From Alnus glutinosa (taxonomy: Eukaryota; Streptophyta; Magnoliopsida; Fagales; Betulaceae), in the NCBI RefSeq assembly GCF_958979055.1, contig NC_084889.1, positions 17,985,761 through 18,049,760 on the forward strand: a stretch of 64,000 nt of DNA, in the 5' to 3' direction. This document shows positions 42,659-55,220 of the stretch, piece after piece; the first letter of the stretch is position 1; each line of letters starts with the position of its first letter. The notes below the pieces were generated by a model. The model had not been told where the DNA came from. It made no database searches and worked only from the letters and a program-made list of their open reading frames with translations. The translations under genes and the position numbers were made by a program.

Positions 42659-43533
42659 GAGAAAATATTTAATGGATTTATTAGGATAAAATAAAATAAG
42701 TCTATTTGGTGTGGTAAAATAAAACAAAATGTTTTGTTTTAATCTTATAAACTTGTAAATAGTAGCCAAGAAAATAAAATTCAACTAAATATTTTAAAGT
42801 CTAAAGAAAAGAAAAAGAATTAGAAAATAAAAAGGAATTAGAAATTAGAAAAGAAAAAAAGAATATATATATATAGGGGCCGCACGGCCAATAAAACAAA
42901 TGGCCGAATGGCCATTTTGGAATGAAGGGCCATTTGGCCCTTCAGTTAAAAAAGGAAAAAAAAGAAAAAAAAGAAAAAAAAAAAGGGAAGTGAGGTGGAG
43001 TACGTTTGTGCCCCCGTTCAGATTCAAAAAGAGCAGAGGGAAGAAAAAGAAGAAAAAAGAGAGAGTAAGGGTTCCTCTTAGTTTTCAATTAGAAAAATTG
43101 TGATCTACGAAGATCCAACTGTCGGATCTTCAATCTGTCTTTGAAAACGTGATCCTTGTACTCAGATCTATGTTTTTACCGATTGTTTAAGGTAAAACAC
43201 TAAACTCATGGTTTTGTGATTTTTGGGTAAAATCCTAAATATGAGTTTAATCCTCTATATTCTTTAGGTACTTGGGCTTATTGGAGCTTACTTGAGACTA
43301 CCCAAACTTTGGGTTGAAGTTTGGTGAATTTGGATAAGCTTTTCCTCGAGCCTTAACTTTTGGGTATTTAATTTTCATGGTATTTATGAGATTAACCCTT
43401 AGTAAATGCCATTGGGTTAGTAATATTGTGATTGGGGTTAAGTTTGGGGAAACCCTAATTTGATGGGTTATATTAATTTAGGGTTTTTAAATGTTTAAAA
43501 CCTAGATTGCTAATTTGTGGGTTAATTGTGGTT
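42659..43533 (+). repeat. Truncated 5' LTR
   Basis: It aligns with about 44465-45395 of the 3' LTR, then stops abruptly at GTTAATTGTGGTT and joins integrase sequence. Confidence 0.88.
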
Positions 43534-44336
43534 TGGGAACAAGGTTGAACTTTAGCACGGCTTACCATCTGCAAACCGACGGCCAATCCTAGAGAACCAT
43601 TCAAACTTTAGAGAATATGCTTAGGTTGTGCGTGTTGGATTTCAAGGAAAGCTGGATACGTCATTTGCCTTTAGTTGAATTTGCCTATAATAACAGTTTT
43701 CATGCAACTATTGGCATGGCACCTTATGAGGCGTTGTATGGGAGCAAATGTCAATCGCCTCTATATTGGGATGATGTAGGTGAGAGACAGTTATTGGGGC
43801 CAGAATTAGTTCAGGTGATGAAAGAAAAGATAGCACTGATTTGGAAGCGCATGCTTACCGCGTAAAGTGGACAGAAAAGCTATGCAGATAAGTGATGTTG
43901 TGAGTTAAAATTTGTAGTTGGTGACCTTGTGTATCTCAAGGTGTCGCCAATGTGCAATGTGAGTCGTTTTGGCAACAAGGGCAAGCTTAGTCCAAGGTAT
44001 GTTGGACCATTCAAGGTGTTGAAGCAAATAAGTTCCTTGGCATACAAGATCGAAATGCCTCCTAACTTGGTAGGCGTTCACGATGTTTTTCACGTCTCTC
44101 AGCTGCGAAAGTGCATTCATGATCCATTTCAGGTGATAAATCACGAGCCTCTTGATATTCAGCCTAACCTAACATATGAGGAGTTGCCCGTACAAATTTT
44201 AGATCGTAAGGAACAACAGTTGAGAACCAAAACAATCCCGCTCGTGAAAGTCTTATGGTGGAATCACGGAGTTGAGGAAGCTTCATGGGAACGTGAACAA
44301 TAGATGTGGGATAAATATCCCCTATTGTTTGAGTAA
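43534..44336 (+). pseudogene. gypsy integrase C-terminal part
   Basis: The frame enters at TRLNFSTAYHLQTDGQS, the end of the DDE core. The next codon is TAG (43590-43592) in place of GAG, the catalytic Glu of DDE integrases, so the residue is lost to a stop. It continues RTIQTLENMLR, LPLVEFAYNNSFHATIG, APYEALYGSKC, KLSPRYVGPFKVLKQI and VFHVSQLRKC. It ends in a chromodomain-like LVKVLWWNHGVEEASWE. There are further stops near 43863 and 43893. Confidence 0.9.
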
Positions 44337-44449
44337 ACCTAAGTATAATTCTTTGATTCATATTGACTGAGCTTTAAATTCTCTATAGAAGTGCATGTTT
44401 GCATGATCGTCTAGCGGTCTAATGTCCAAATTTCGTGGATGAAATTTTT

Positions 44450-44464
44450 ATAAGAAGGGTAGGA
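44450..44464 (+). other. Polypurine tract of the deleted gypsy element
   Basis: TAAGAAGGGTAGGA precedes the 3' LTR start TGTAATGTCC. Confidence 0.75.
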
Positions 44465-47322
44465 TGTAATGTCCGAGAAAATATTTAATGGATTTATTAG
44501 GATAAAATAAAATAAGTCTATTTGGTGTGGTAAAATAAAACATGTTTTATTTTAATCCTATAGACTTGTAAATAGTAGCCAAAAAAATAAAATGCAATTG
44601 AATATTTTAAAGTCTAAAGAAAAGAAAAAGAATTAGAAAAAAAAAAGGAATTAGAAATTAGAAAAGAAAAGATATATATATGTATGTATGTATGTATGTA
44701 TTTCATTTGAAAGGCCGTACGACCAATAAAACAAATGGCCGAATGGCCATTTCGAAATGAGGGGCCATCTGGCCCTTCAGTTAAAAAAAAGAAGAGAAGT
44801 GAGGTGGCACACGTTTGTGTGCCCCTCAGGTGAAATAAAAGAGGCAAAATGCCTCTTTTCAGTCCAGAACCAAAAAGGGCAGAGGGAAGAAAAAGAAAAA
44901 AAAAAAAAAAAAAAAAAAGAGAGAGTAAGGGTTCCTCTTAGTTTTCAAGTAGAAAAATTGCGATCTACGAAGATCCAACGGTCGGATCTTCAATCCTTCT
45001 TCGAAAACGTGATCCTTGTACTCGAATCTACGTTTTTATCGATTGTTTAAGGTAAAAACACTAAACTCATGATTTTGTGATTTTTGGGTAAAATCCTAAA
45101 TGTGAGTTTAATCATCTATATTCTTTAGGTACTTGGGCTTATTGGAACTTATTTAAGGCTACCCAAACTTTAGGTTGAAGTTTGGTGAATTTGGGTAAGC
45201 TTTTCCTCAAGCTTTACCTTTTGGGTATTTGATTTTCATGGTATTTATGAGATTAACCCTTAGTAAATGCCATTGTGTTAGTAATATTGTCATTGGGGTT
45301 TAGTTTAGGGAAATCCTAATTTGATGGGTTATATTAATTTGGGGTTTTTAAATGTTTAAAACCTAGATTGCTAATTTGTGGGTTAATTATGGTTATAGTG
45401 ATGATTAATTCCAAATTAACCATGGGTTTTGTAAAAATAAATATTTATGGGATTAGGTTTTAATGTTAGTAGTTTGTATAAAATTGGGGTTTTATTTATA
45501 AGCATAAGAATATTGTTAAGTATGAGTTTAGGCAATTGATGGGTAAAATAGTCCTTGAGCGATTTAAGTGATAATTAGTGTAATTATTGGATGGAAACTA
45601 AATGGATACAATATGTTGTGTTCAACGGCAATTTGTGGATTGAGCCTAGGACTTGTTAGTGTTGGTGTGCAAGCAGTCCAGGTGAGTATTCTACTCACTG
45701 AGAAACTATTATTTTTATGTATTATAGAATTGCAAAGTATATATTGTTTTATAAATCCGAACCAACTGTATGTTAAATATATTTGTTTTGCTTGATTTGA
45801 GTACTTTAGAATATGTTCAAATATATCAAGGATAGTTTCAGAATTTAGTATTGTGTGTTGCATAATTTGGATGAAGTATTAAATTGTTTAGAAAAATATG
45901 ATTTAACAACATGATTCAGTAAGGCAATACTTACTAGTCAAGCACCGAGCATAGAGCATATAGCATACATCATGCACTAACCCAGTAAACTAGCAGTAAC
46001 CCAGCTTAGCAGTTTAACAGTAGCCCAGCAGCATGCATAGCATATATAGAATGATTTATATTGTGTATGGTTTCCATAATTACTATGTGTAGTTTGCTAG
46101 ACGTATTAGTATGCCTAACAGTTTTAATGACAAAGAGCTTATGTACACTGCTATCGTCTGGTTGCATGATTTAAGAACATTGAGTTTGGAGGTACAAGGG
46201 TATTTTCATTGTTTGGGTATGTGTAATACAGTGTCCTGTGAGTAGGTAGATGTATTGTCATTGACATGAAGTTGTAATGCCTTAGGATACGGTGTTACTT
46301 GTATTCGGAGAATGATAGTATGCTTGTACTAAAGAGCGAAATGACATGTTTTCAGCTTGGTGTACTTGGATGTGACGCTATTGGTTGGGATACATTGTGT
46401 TTTGGGAGTAGGTAAATGGATTGTCGTGGTACATCAGTAAGAAGTGCTTGAATATTAGAGTTTTACTCTAGTAACCGCTTGGACAACTATGTGCCATAGA
46501 CATGAAGTTGTAATGCCCTAAGGCACAGTGATATCACAGTTAATGACATTAGATCTTTGTGCATTTGAGCTACCAACAGAAAAGTATTATTGTAGATAGG
46601 TCGATATGTAAAAGCTTCCAAGGTGGGATGACTGGAACTTCTACATATATTCACAGCTACATAGTATGCTTTAAATATTTTATATTAGTCGGTGTTTTCT
46701 ATATCAGCTATGGGGGTTTTCAAACAAAACTTTATAGATTGGTGGCTGTTATAGTCTACGCAAGACTAAAATGGAAAAGTTGGTTCATTGCAAAAACTCA
46801 GTTAGTTTAATATCACTGAGGTCTCGGTATTATGTACTGAGACAGTGAACTCATCATTTAACCTATACAGATGATGTTAATGTGACTACAGGTACACCTG
46901 ACTTAGAGGAGGACCCTGTAGCTGCGTATTTGGGATACTACGATTGAAGTACTCTGTGACAGTCGCATTGAGTTGGACTATGGAGTTCACTCTTTTGGGG
47001 TATTTTGTATATGGCTAGTGATGTAGGTGTCACATATTCTTTTGTGTAGCCATTCTTTTGTATTAATGGGTAATTGTAAGGCTTAAACAATTAGACAGAT
47101 AAATAGCTCTTTTGTATGCACCACTTGTTATTTTTAGATGTGCTTTCCGTTATGATTTTTAGTATTATAATTATTCCGCTGCTAGATATTACTCTGAATA
47201 TCAGGTACATGATATGGAGAATGTACGTATGTTGGTTGAGCGACACATAGTTGTGCCACTGTGATGACTTGTTTTATGTTTTATAAATGTTTTGTACAAA
47301 AAAAAAAAAAAGGGTCGTCACA
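44465..47322 (+). repeat. Intact 3' LTR (2.86 kb)
   Basis: It starts TGTAATGTCCGAG and ends CGTCACA. It has a (TATG)n run near 44682-44701, an A tract of about 22 at 44898-44919 and short AGCAGT/AGCAT repeats near 45950-46030. Long LTRs of this type fit Tekay-like chromoviruses (inference). Confidence 0.88.
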
Positions 47323-47327
47323 CTTTG

Positions 47328-48106
47328 CATGTATAGAGGATATAAATTTCTCGGTTTAGAAAGTTTCTTAAAATATAAACTTTCCTAATTTGGAAACTCT
47401 CTTTCATAAACATTTAAAAAGAAACCCAATGAATCCTTAAAAACAATTTCTTCTTCCATAAACCAATATAATTGTCACTTTCATGCCCTAACCGAATGTT
47501 CAATGATTACTGTAGTCAGACGTTTGATATCCCACTAGAACGATTGAGTTGTCCTTTTTCACGAACGTTCAACCTCGCCGTGGAATGTTCAAGTTGTCAT
47601 TTCCCCGAATGTTAGAAGTATATCCCGAACATTCGATCACTCCTAAAAAGAACTTTAAATTTTCAATCATCTCAGACAACCTTATCCCTTCCCCACGCCT
47701 ATAAATAGTGAACCACAATCCTCAACCTTTATCTTTCATTCTTGCACTTCAGCAAACCCTAGACCTTGTGAGAGAGAGGTTCTTGAGAGAGAAAAGTGAA
47801 TGGCTGGGATGAAGATGCCAAGTGAATGGTTCGCATTTTCAGGTGGGATTAGTTAGTAGTTATCTGTTACTGCAATAGAAATGTCTATTTGGAGGCATTT
47901 TCTGTTTATAATTGATGATACATATTCTGTTTAAAGATTTATTCTTAGAAATATTAGATTATTTAATTCCGCTTTCCGCTATAGTATACTCTGATAATTA
48001 GTCTAGCATGGTGAATTCAACCAATTACTAGTTAATTGGTTTGATGACATTATGAGCAATACTCCAAGTTAAGTAAATATAATTATTTAATTTTGGGGCT
48101 GTTACA
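47328..48106 (+). mobile_element. LTR-like end of another gypsy element, with primer-binding site
   Basis: The segment has a TATA-like CTATAAATAGTG near 47699 and ends GGGGCTGTTACA at 48106. The primer-binding site TGGTATTAGAGCATT follows at 48110. The left end is not clear. Words of the type GAACGTTC/GAATGTTC recur (47500-47640), and again near 49150-49190 and 52140-52240. Confidence 0.6.
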
Positions 48107-50508
48107 ATATGGTATTAGAGCATTCGACTTTGTCAACCACAGAAGATGATCTGAGAATAGTTTATTATGCAAGTAGGTTTTAGTTCTGAAACACTAGAGC
48201 ATAGAATAGATTTAAGACTTTTGGGTGTTATGAATTGAACGACAAGGTGCGGGCTAAGTAACAACCTATGTTAATTGTGGTAGAAATAGGTTTGTTAGTA
48301 TGTGGGTACAAGCTTACTAGTCACCGTATTGCAACTACTTGATTTTTTTGCACAAGGAGATGCATGACCGGCGCAGGCACAAGGTAATTTTACGAGATTA
48401 GTTGCCGAAGTACGGACCATATGCACAGGCTATAAGTCCCTTTCTGCGACGCGAAGGCTTGAGCTCATGAAGAATGATCATAACGTGCAAGCTAAGAATG
48501 AATCATCTGGAGAAGAGAGTTCAAATGGCGAGTTAAGCACGAAAATGGACCTCGGCAGTGTCTTTACCCCAGTAAAGTGGAAATGTCGCAATGTATTTGT
48601 AGTGAGGGATTTTTTGCCAATTCTTGGAGCACACAACCCCTGCCTTGGCATGGAAAGGAGGTGCGAGATAACAGCTCACATGTCCTGTGTGGCTAATGAG
48701 TATGCAGAGATGGGATGCAACGAGATATAAATGCTGAAGGTCAGAGTACTTCGAAAGGAGACACATCGCCAGAGGACAGCTTTTCTCCTTAGTATCGAGA
48801 AGGATTATGCAACAATGATCAAAGAAGAAGAAGATCCATCCGAGGACTTTGCTGAGGACAATGCCAGTAGTAACAAGTAATTTTAGGAATCCGAAGTTTA
48901 TAGTTAGAACAATTAGGTCACACGTGCACCAAATAGATAGATTTGGGTTGCCTTTTTGGGGTAGTGAACTCTCTTTTGTTTTGAAAGGATTTCCAAAAAG
49001 AGAAAAAGGAATTTAATAGCTTTTGGTTATGAAGTCGCGATTTAAAGAACTATTTTCTTTCCAAGGGATTTTGAATGACCTATCATTTTGAAATAAATTA
49101 TCAAGTTGAAGTATTAAAAAAATATTAATGTTGGTTGGACATTTGAAGGATGTGCCGAACGTTCAATAGCGAACGTTTGACCTTACCCAGAATGATATAA
49201 GTTAGGTTTTCAAAATGCCCAAAATCATTTCAAATCTCATTTTCTCCCAAATTCTCTTGCCCCAAACCTCTTCAAAGCAATTTGCAGCCACATCTCCCTT
49301 GTTCCTTGAAGATTTATGTTTGATTTAAAGATTATTCAAGGTAAACTTCAATTTAAATAAATTATTTTCTCAAAACTTTCATGATTTCAATTATTGATTT
49401 CAAATAAGGGCTTTCTTGATTTCTTGTTTTAATGCTAAAATCACGACACATAGATGTAGTAGGATTGTTGTAAAATTATTTGGGAGTGTTGGGTAGATTA
49501 GATTCCGATGCCCATGAACCAAGCCCATTCGAATTTGGGGATTTTATGCCAAAATCCAAAAATACCTAAAACCCCAAGAATTTCTTGTTGATTGTTGTGT
49601 TTGATGTGTTAGATTAGGTCCCACTATGGTTGTAACCATGTTTTTGGCCTTGACCCGTTACCTCGCCATGCCCAAAAATTTCATAAACGCGAAGTGTTCG
49701 ATGAAATGCTCCAATGAAAGCCCCTTACCAAAACCACCCATTTTTGACACCATTAGGACTCTCACCCCAATGTGAAACCAAGGAAATGCCCATAGGGGAA
49801 ATTTCATCATTTCACAACCATCCGACAAGGTTACATCATTAGGACTTATGCCCATATCCACGCATAACCTTTTTTGTAATATCTTCAACCCATACCATTT
49901 GGGTTACACTGTACCATAATTCTTAACTCGACCCGGTATTCGATACGGGTTACCCTGTTTGAAATCTACACCCGCACCTATCCTGGAATTTGTAAAGTCA
50001 CTAGGCATAGCTAGGGTTACACTTAAAATAGAAATTGATAGTATTTTTTGTTGTAATAGGACAATGGCACATATGCTGGGATTGTAGAAACAGTCACGAG
50101 ATGCAGCTGAGGGGTCATCCTCCCAATCCTGTTCTAGGTAGAGAATAGAGAATGAAGAGTCGGGCATCTCGATGTCAGCTGAGGGATATACCCCGACCTA
50201 GATGATAGAGAACACTAGACCAGCAACAGAGGCGCCATAAGCTCGGAGCTTCGACACCACGAGATTTATGGATGCTGAGGTAGCTTCTTGGCATGCCATC
50301 CGATACTATGCACGAGCCCTTCTCGTGGAGCATGGAGTAGATCGTCCTGACATTAGGAAGTACTCACAGAGGATCCCAGAGCTATTCGAGTTCCAAGGAT
50401 GGACACAAATGGCCTCCCAGTCCATCCTTGCAGTGACAGAGTTAGTTTGCAAGGCGCTGATGGTCTCTGATTATCAAATAATTAATTTTGAGGTGTTACA
50501 GAAAGATC
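48107..50508 (+). mobile_element. Degenerate interior and second LTR-like part of a gypsy element
   Basis: The leader after the primer-binding site runs to about 48360. Then come short frames (48467-48730, acid-rich EDFAEDNASS near 48840) that I cannot place in any domain. From about 49150 the sequence looks LTR-like again and ends ATTTTGAGGTGTTACA near 50500, similar to the end of the LTR at 48106. No RT or integrase motif is seen. Confidence 0.4.
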
Positions 50509-50513
50509 CCTTG

Positions 50514-51569
50514 TGTTAGTATTTTATGTTGGCTACATTCTGGATGACAAAAACACTTTATGTTATGGTTATAATTTAAACAGGATGATCGGTTTCTATT
50601 CAGAGTCTTCATATAATATAGACAGTGTTCATTTCAAGTCATGTGACTGATCACAAGTTTCTAGAAGATGTCCATGAAGATTCCATGCAGTTTCCAAGTC
50701 AAAACAACCAGTTCCTGTGCAACTGTCTGGACGGGCCTTTGAAGGCATCTGGATGCCTCGCAATGTCTAGAAGCTTTAGCATTGAATACGTCCAGACGTC
50801 AGAGCAACACCATTCGGAAGCTAGGTCAAGCTTCTCCAATTCCTACACAGAGTTGGATTTCAATTGACACTGTTTGAGAAGTCTCTGCAAGACATCTGGG
50901 CAACGTGGCAACACGTCCGGACGCTGTCCAGCATTTCAGAATATTCCAATCTTCCTTTTCGAGCACAAAAAGGAGTTACAGTGAAGACCGTTTGGACGCT
51001 CTGCCAAGCCGTCGCAGAAGACAGTCCAGACGAGGCTAACTTCCGTCCGGAAGCTTGATAACCAGAGTTCGATTTTGAATAGATTTAGGATTTCTGTAAG
51101 CTTATAAATAGAGGGCTCTAGGCTTGTAATTTGTATGAATTCTGTATCGAATTCCATAGTGCTTAGAGAAGGTGTTTAGGAAGAATTGAAGATCTACTAG
51201 CTCTCTGCCGTTGCTGGTGTGTGCTCAATAGTTCGTGTGAAGTCTATCTTAGGGGTCGGCCCTAAGGTAAAGAAATCCATCAAAGACCCCTTCAAGTAGG
51301 AGACTTGGTTGGGAAGCGTTCACGATGGGCTTCGTGTTATAGTTAAAGGTATGACTACTGCAATGGATTTTGTGAGTACCAGTGCTTTGTAACTTGCTTT
51401 GTTTTTGGATAGTGGAGTTCCTGGGTTTGGCTGCCCCGGAGTGGTTTTTCTCTTCACAGAGTTTCCACTTCGTCAACAAATATCTTGTCTTCTTTAAATT
51501 CTGCATTTAAGATATTTTGTTGCACACAAACACACACTTGGTTCTTTTAGAAGTCAATATTTATTTTCA
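50514..51569 (+). mobile_element. Solo LTR of a Ty1/copia family
   Basis: It starts TGTTAGTATTTTATG, ends TCAATATTTATTTTCA, and has a perfect 5-bp target duplication CCTTG (50509-50513 and 51570-51574). No primer-binding site follows. It is the same family as the LTRs at 53694-54941, 55221-56293 and 59572-61208. It carries several GTCCGGACG-like words. Confidence 0.9.
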
Positions 51570-51574
51570 CCTTG

Positions 51575-52690
51575 GAACTTATTTACTTGCTAAATAGGTT
51601 TTGAAAGGGGGGCGGGGGGGTACACCTATTTAATTATTATTATGGCATGTTTGGGTGACTTGCTATTTTTCAAACACTATTTTTCAAACATCAAATTTTT
51701 CTCAGATTTTATCCAAATTTTTCTAATTTTGTCTCAGGTTTTCTAACACACCCAAACGTAATTTCAAAAAACACTCTTGGTATTCACAATTTTTCAAAAA
51801 ATCGCATACCCAAACGAGCCATAAGTTAATTAAATGTCAAGGACGTTACACTTTCTACCCCTAGAATCATCATCAAACCATCAAAAATCACTCTAAGTCC
51901 ATACACACTAAACATAAGGGTTGAACAAGCATATCACATGAAAGAACCAAGCTTTGGGCATATGGTTTACCTTTCTTGATGGTAGAGACCTAAAACCCTG
52001 CAAAGGATCCTCTTGCTTCTTCTCTTATTTCTCTCTCTACGGTTTGGTGGCTGAAGAGTAACAAAACAGTGTCTAAGGTTTGACCTAGACCTTAAATAGG
52101 CTCTCTCCCACTAGCTCATGTTGAAATTACCAACCATTATGTGCATAGAGATTGTCATTGTTTGATCATTTTAAAGCAATGATTGATCGTTCTGCTTAGG
52201 GCTGTACAGATCGATTGTTTTAAAGCAACGTTCGATCATTAGGGCAGAGCAGTTGGAGATGCTCTACTCAAATTGCATGCATAAAAATAAGTGATGATCT
52301 ACATGTTGTTAATGCTATTTCTCTATGGACATACTATGTCTTGTTACTTGTAACCAAAGTTACTAATTTTAGGTAGAAATTCTGTCTTGAATTTTGTTGC
52401 ATGAGATTGAGGCATTAAGGTGGAATTTAGGGGCATAATTATTAGAATTGCTTGCATCCAAGCTTGACATAAAAATAGAATATTTATTATCCATGAATTC
52501 AAAATTATGAAAAGAATCAAAATTTGCACAATTCAAGAAAGCTCGACTAAAAAGCCAACTTCTAGGATCATTATTCCTCGTGATTGAAGAGGGTATGTTC
52601 CTTCCAATGACTCATGGTCCATGGGCTGGTATATTATCTATGAGTCCAACAAAGTGAATGCAATGATTGTTAGAGCCGTACCTGATTGAA
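51575..52690. other. Mixed LTR debris
   Basis: GGACGTTACA near 51846-51855 read in reverse is an LTR start (TGTAACGTCC), so a minus-strand LTR piece may lie here. Near 52140-52240 the words AAAGCAATGATTGATCG and AAAGCAACGTTCGATCATT repeat. No gene is seen. Confidence 0.4.
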
Positions 52691-52890
52691 CTAGCACTAC
52701 TAAAAAATCGGCATTTTATGTTGTTTATTTTTGTGTCCTTTAAGTTGAACGACCCTAAATATAAATTTTGACGTCATTCATTTATGAACGATGTGAAAAA
52801 TCGTCATTTAAATTAAATGACGTAAAAAAACTATATTCATGTCGTTTAAAATAAAAGGGACGTAAAATATTAGATAGTTTTATGTCGCTT
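52691..52890. mobile_element. Possible CACTA transposon end
   Basis: CACTACTAAAAAATCGG resembles the terminus of plant CACTA elements. It is followed by recurring sub-terminal words in both orientations (GACGTCATT, AATGACGT, ATGTCGTTTAAA, AACGATGTGAAAAATCG). The other end and the 3-bp target duplication are not identified. A separate AGAGCACTCACAATGG at about 52890 may start another small element. Confidence 0.45.
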
Positions 52891-53693
52891 AGAGCACTCA
52901 CAATGGTTTATGTAAATTCTTTTTATGCAAAATGGTTTGCCAAAACCTACTTTTGCTAATTTAACTAACCACCTTTCAAGTCCTTACTCCAACAACTTAT
53001 CTAAACTCCTCCTTTATTTTATTAAAACAATAAATTTTAGAATATTTTATTCATTTTAATTAAAAACTCATCTCTACCAAAAAACACCAAATAAAACTCT
53101 CATCTCTAGCAGCATAATCACCATCTTATTTTTCATCATCACCAACATAGTATCACCAAAAAATCATCACAAGAAACCAAATAACGATCACGAATCATAG
53201 GATTTAAGAAGCAGGGGTCATTTTTTAGGATTGAAGAAGTTATGAGCCAAATATCACTCCAAACTAAAAACTACGAAAAAAAAGGTAGTATTTTGCTTGA
53301 TAAAATAAACTAATAGTGCATTGGCTTTATATACAGGAGATGAACCCTCCCTTTTCCCTTACAGTACATTGTATTTCTTTTACTATCGTTTTTTTCAAAC
53401 ATTTTTTTTTTTTTTTTCATATGGACATTTTTCTTACAGTCATATTTTACAATGGTCATTTCGTTAAAATAGTCATTTTTCTAACTGCTATGTCAAAAAG
53501 AGTGTAAACCCAAGTGCAGGCTTTCGCAAATAATAAATTCTCGGTAAGTATGAGGTCGATTCACAAGGAATGGTAGATTCCAAGTAAAATTCCTATTTTT
53601 GTGCAGAAGAGTAAATTGAATTGATTTTTCCACTAAAAAGTGGAGCAATAGAGAGATGGTAAACTAAAATTAAATTAACTAAACTAATTGAAT
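52891..53693. other. Non-coding AT-rich stretch
   Basis: No gene is recognised. A conserved-looking phrase, AACCCAAGTGCAGGCTTTCG to AGGTCGATTCACAAGGAATG (about 53506-53569), looks like an LTR-element leader, but its element cannot be defined here. Confidence 0.4.
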
Positions 53694-54941
53694 TGGAAAT
53701 AAATATTGACTTTTACTTTAACTAAGTGTGTGTGTTTGTGTACAACAAAATATCTTAAATGCAAAATTTAAGTAAGACAAGATATTTGTTACGAAGTGGA
53801 AACTCTATGAAGTGAAAAACCATTTCGGGGCAGCCAAACCCAGGAAATCCATTATCCAAAAACAAAGTTAGTTACAAGACACTTGTACTCACAAGACACT
53901 TGTACTCACATACCCTTATGCAGTAGTCATACCTTTAACTTTGACACGAAGCCCATCGTGAACGCTTTCCAACCAGATCTCCTATCTGAAGGGGTTTTTG
54001 ATGGATTCCTTTACCTTAGGGCCGACCCCTAAGATAGACTTCACACGAACAAGGAGCACACATCGGCAACGGCTTGAGAGCTAGCGGATCTTCAATTCTC
54101 CCTAAATACGGGCTAAGAGAATTCAATACCGAATTCTGTACATAATGCATGCCTAGAGCCCTCTTTATATAGGCTTTACAAATCCTATTTCAACTCAAAT
54201 AAGGAGGCCTATACCAACAAAGATTCAGACTCTGGGCGAGCGTCTGGACGTTTCTGGGCGCGTGTCCAGACATTTCTCTTGACCTTCCATATGGTTAAGT
54301 TGCATAATTTTTCGTTAGCTTTTCAATGACACCAATTTCATCCCAATCTGATATTTGAGCAGAAAGTTATGAACAAATTACTGGAGGGCGTCCAGACGGC
54401 TTGACCAAGCGTCCGGACGATCAACTGCAACCGCCTTTCCAAAATAGCGCAATTCTTCCTATAACAGGTTCACGTTAGGACGGCTTGGCCGAGCGTCTGA
54501 ACAGTCTTCGCTGTATCTCCTTTCTGCGCTCGTAAAGGAAACCTGAAATATTCTGGAATGCTGAACATCGTCTGGACGTCCTGCAGAAACTTCCCAAACA
54601 GTGTCGATTGAAATCCAACTTCGTGTAGAAATTGGAGAAGCTTGACCTAGCGTTCGGACGGTGTTGCCCTGACGTCCGTCTTCAACACTGAAGCTTCTAG
54701 ACACTGTGGGGCGTCCGATGCCTTCAAAAACCCGTCCGGACAGTTGCACTGGAACCAATTGATTTTACTTCTAATATGCAAGGACTCTTCATGGACATCT
54801 TCTAGAAGCTTGTGATCAGTCGCATGAGCACTGTCTGAATAAAAGAAGACTCTGAATTGAACCAATCATCCTGTTTAATTAGCAACTATTACATAAAGTT
54901 TTTTTTGTTATCTAGAATGTAGCCAACATAAAATACTAACA
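53694..54941 (-). repeat. copia LTR, minus orientation
   Basis: Read on the minus strand it starts at 54941 with TGTTAGTATTTTATG and ends at 53694. A polypurine tract, GGGGGAGTT, lies directly before its start (54942-54956 region), so it is the 3' LTR of the minus-strand interior to its right. Confidence 0.85.
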
Positions 54942-55220
54942 AACTCCCCCTTTGGCCATTCTGGGACAAAAACACTTGACTAGTTTGGAAATACATTCCC
55001 GGTCTAAAAACAAATAAATACTCCCCCTTTTTGTCACATAGTGACAAAGGGTAAACAGAGTATACGAGAAAACCACAATTACTAAAATTCAAAACAATAA
55101 GAATAATAGTAAAGTGTCTCATCAAAATCTCAAATCAACATGAGAAAAAACCAAAACCTTAAGATATCACATTTCCTGAATTCGAGCCACTTCGGCTTCT
55201 TGCTCCTGAAGCCGGGAAAC
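54942..55220 (-). mobile_element. 3' end of a copia interior
   Basis: It contains the AACTCCCCCTTTGGCCATTC and CTCCCCCTTTTTGTC phrases that also stand at 61209-61320. It ends at GAAGCCGGGAAAC, where the plus-strand LTR begins. It is non-coding. Confidence 0.8.

Larger units (their letters stand above)
42659..47322 (+). mobile_element. Internally deleted gypsy element with long LTRs
   Basis: The ends are TGTAATGTCC and GGGTCGTCACA. The target duplication CTTTG is perfect (42654-42658 and 47323-47327). It consists of a truncated 5' LTR (42659-43533), integrase C-terminal sequence (43534 to about 44340), a polypurine tract and a whole 3' LTR (44465-47322). The deletion removed the rest of the 5' LTR, the primer-binding site and gag through most of integrase. 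Confidence 0.88.
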
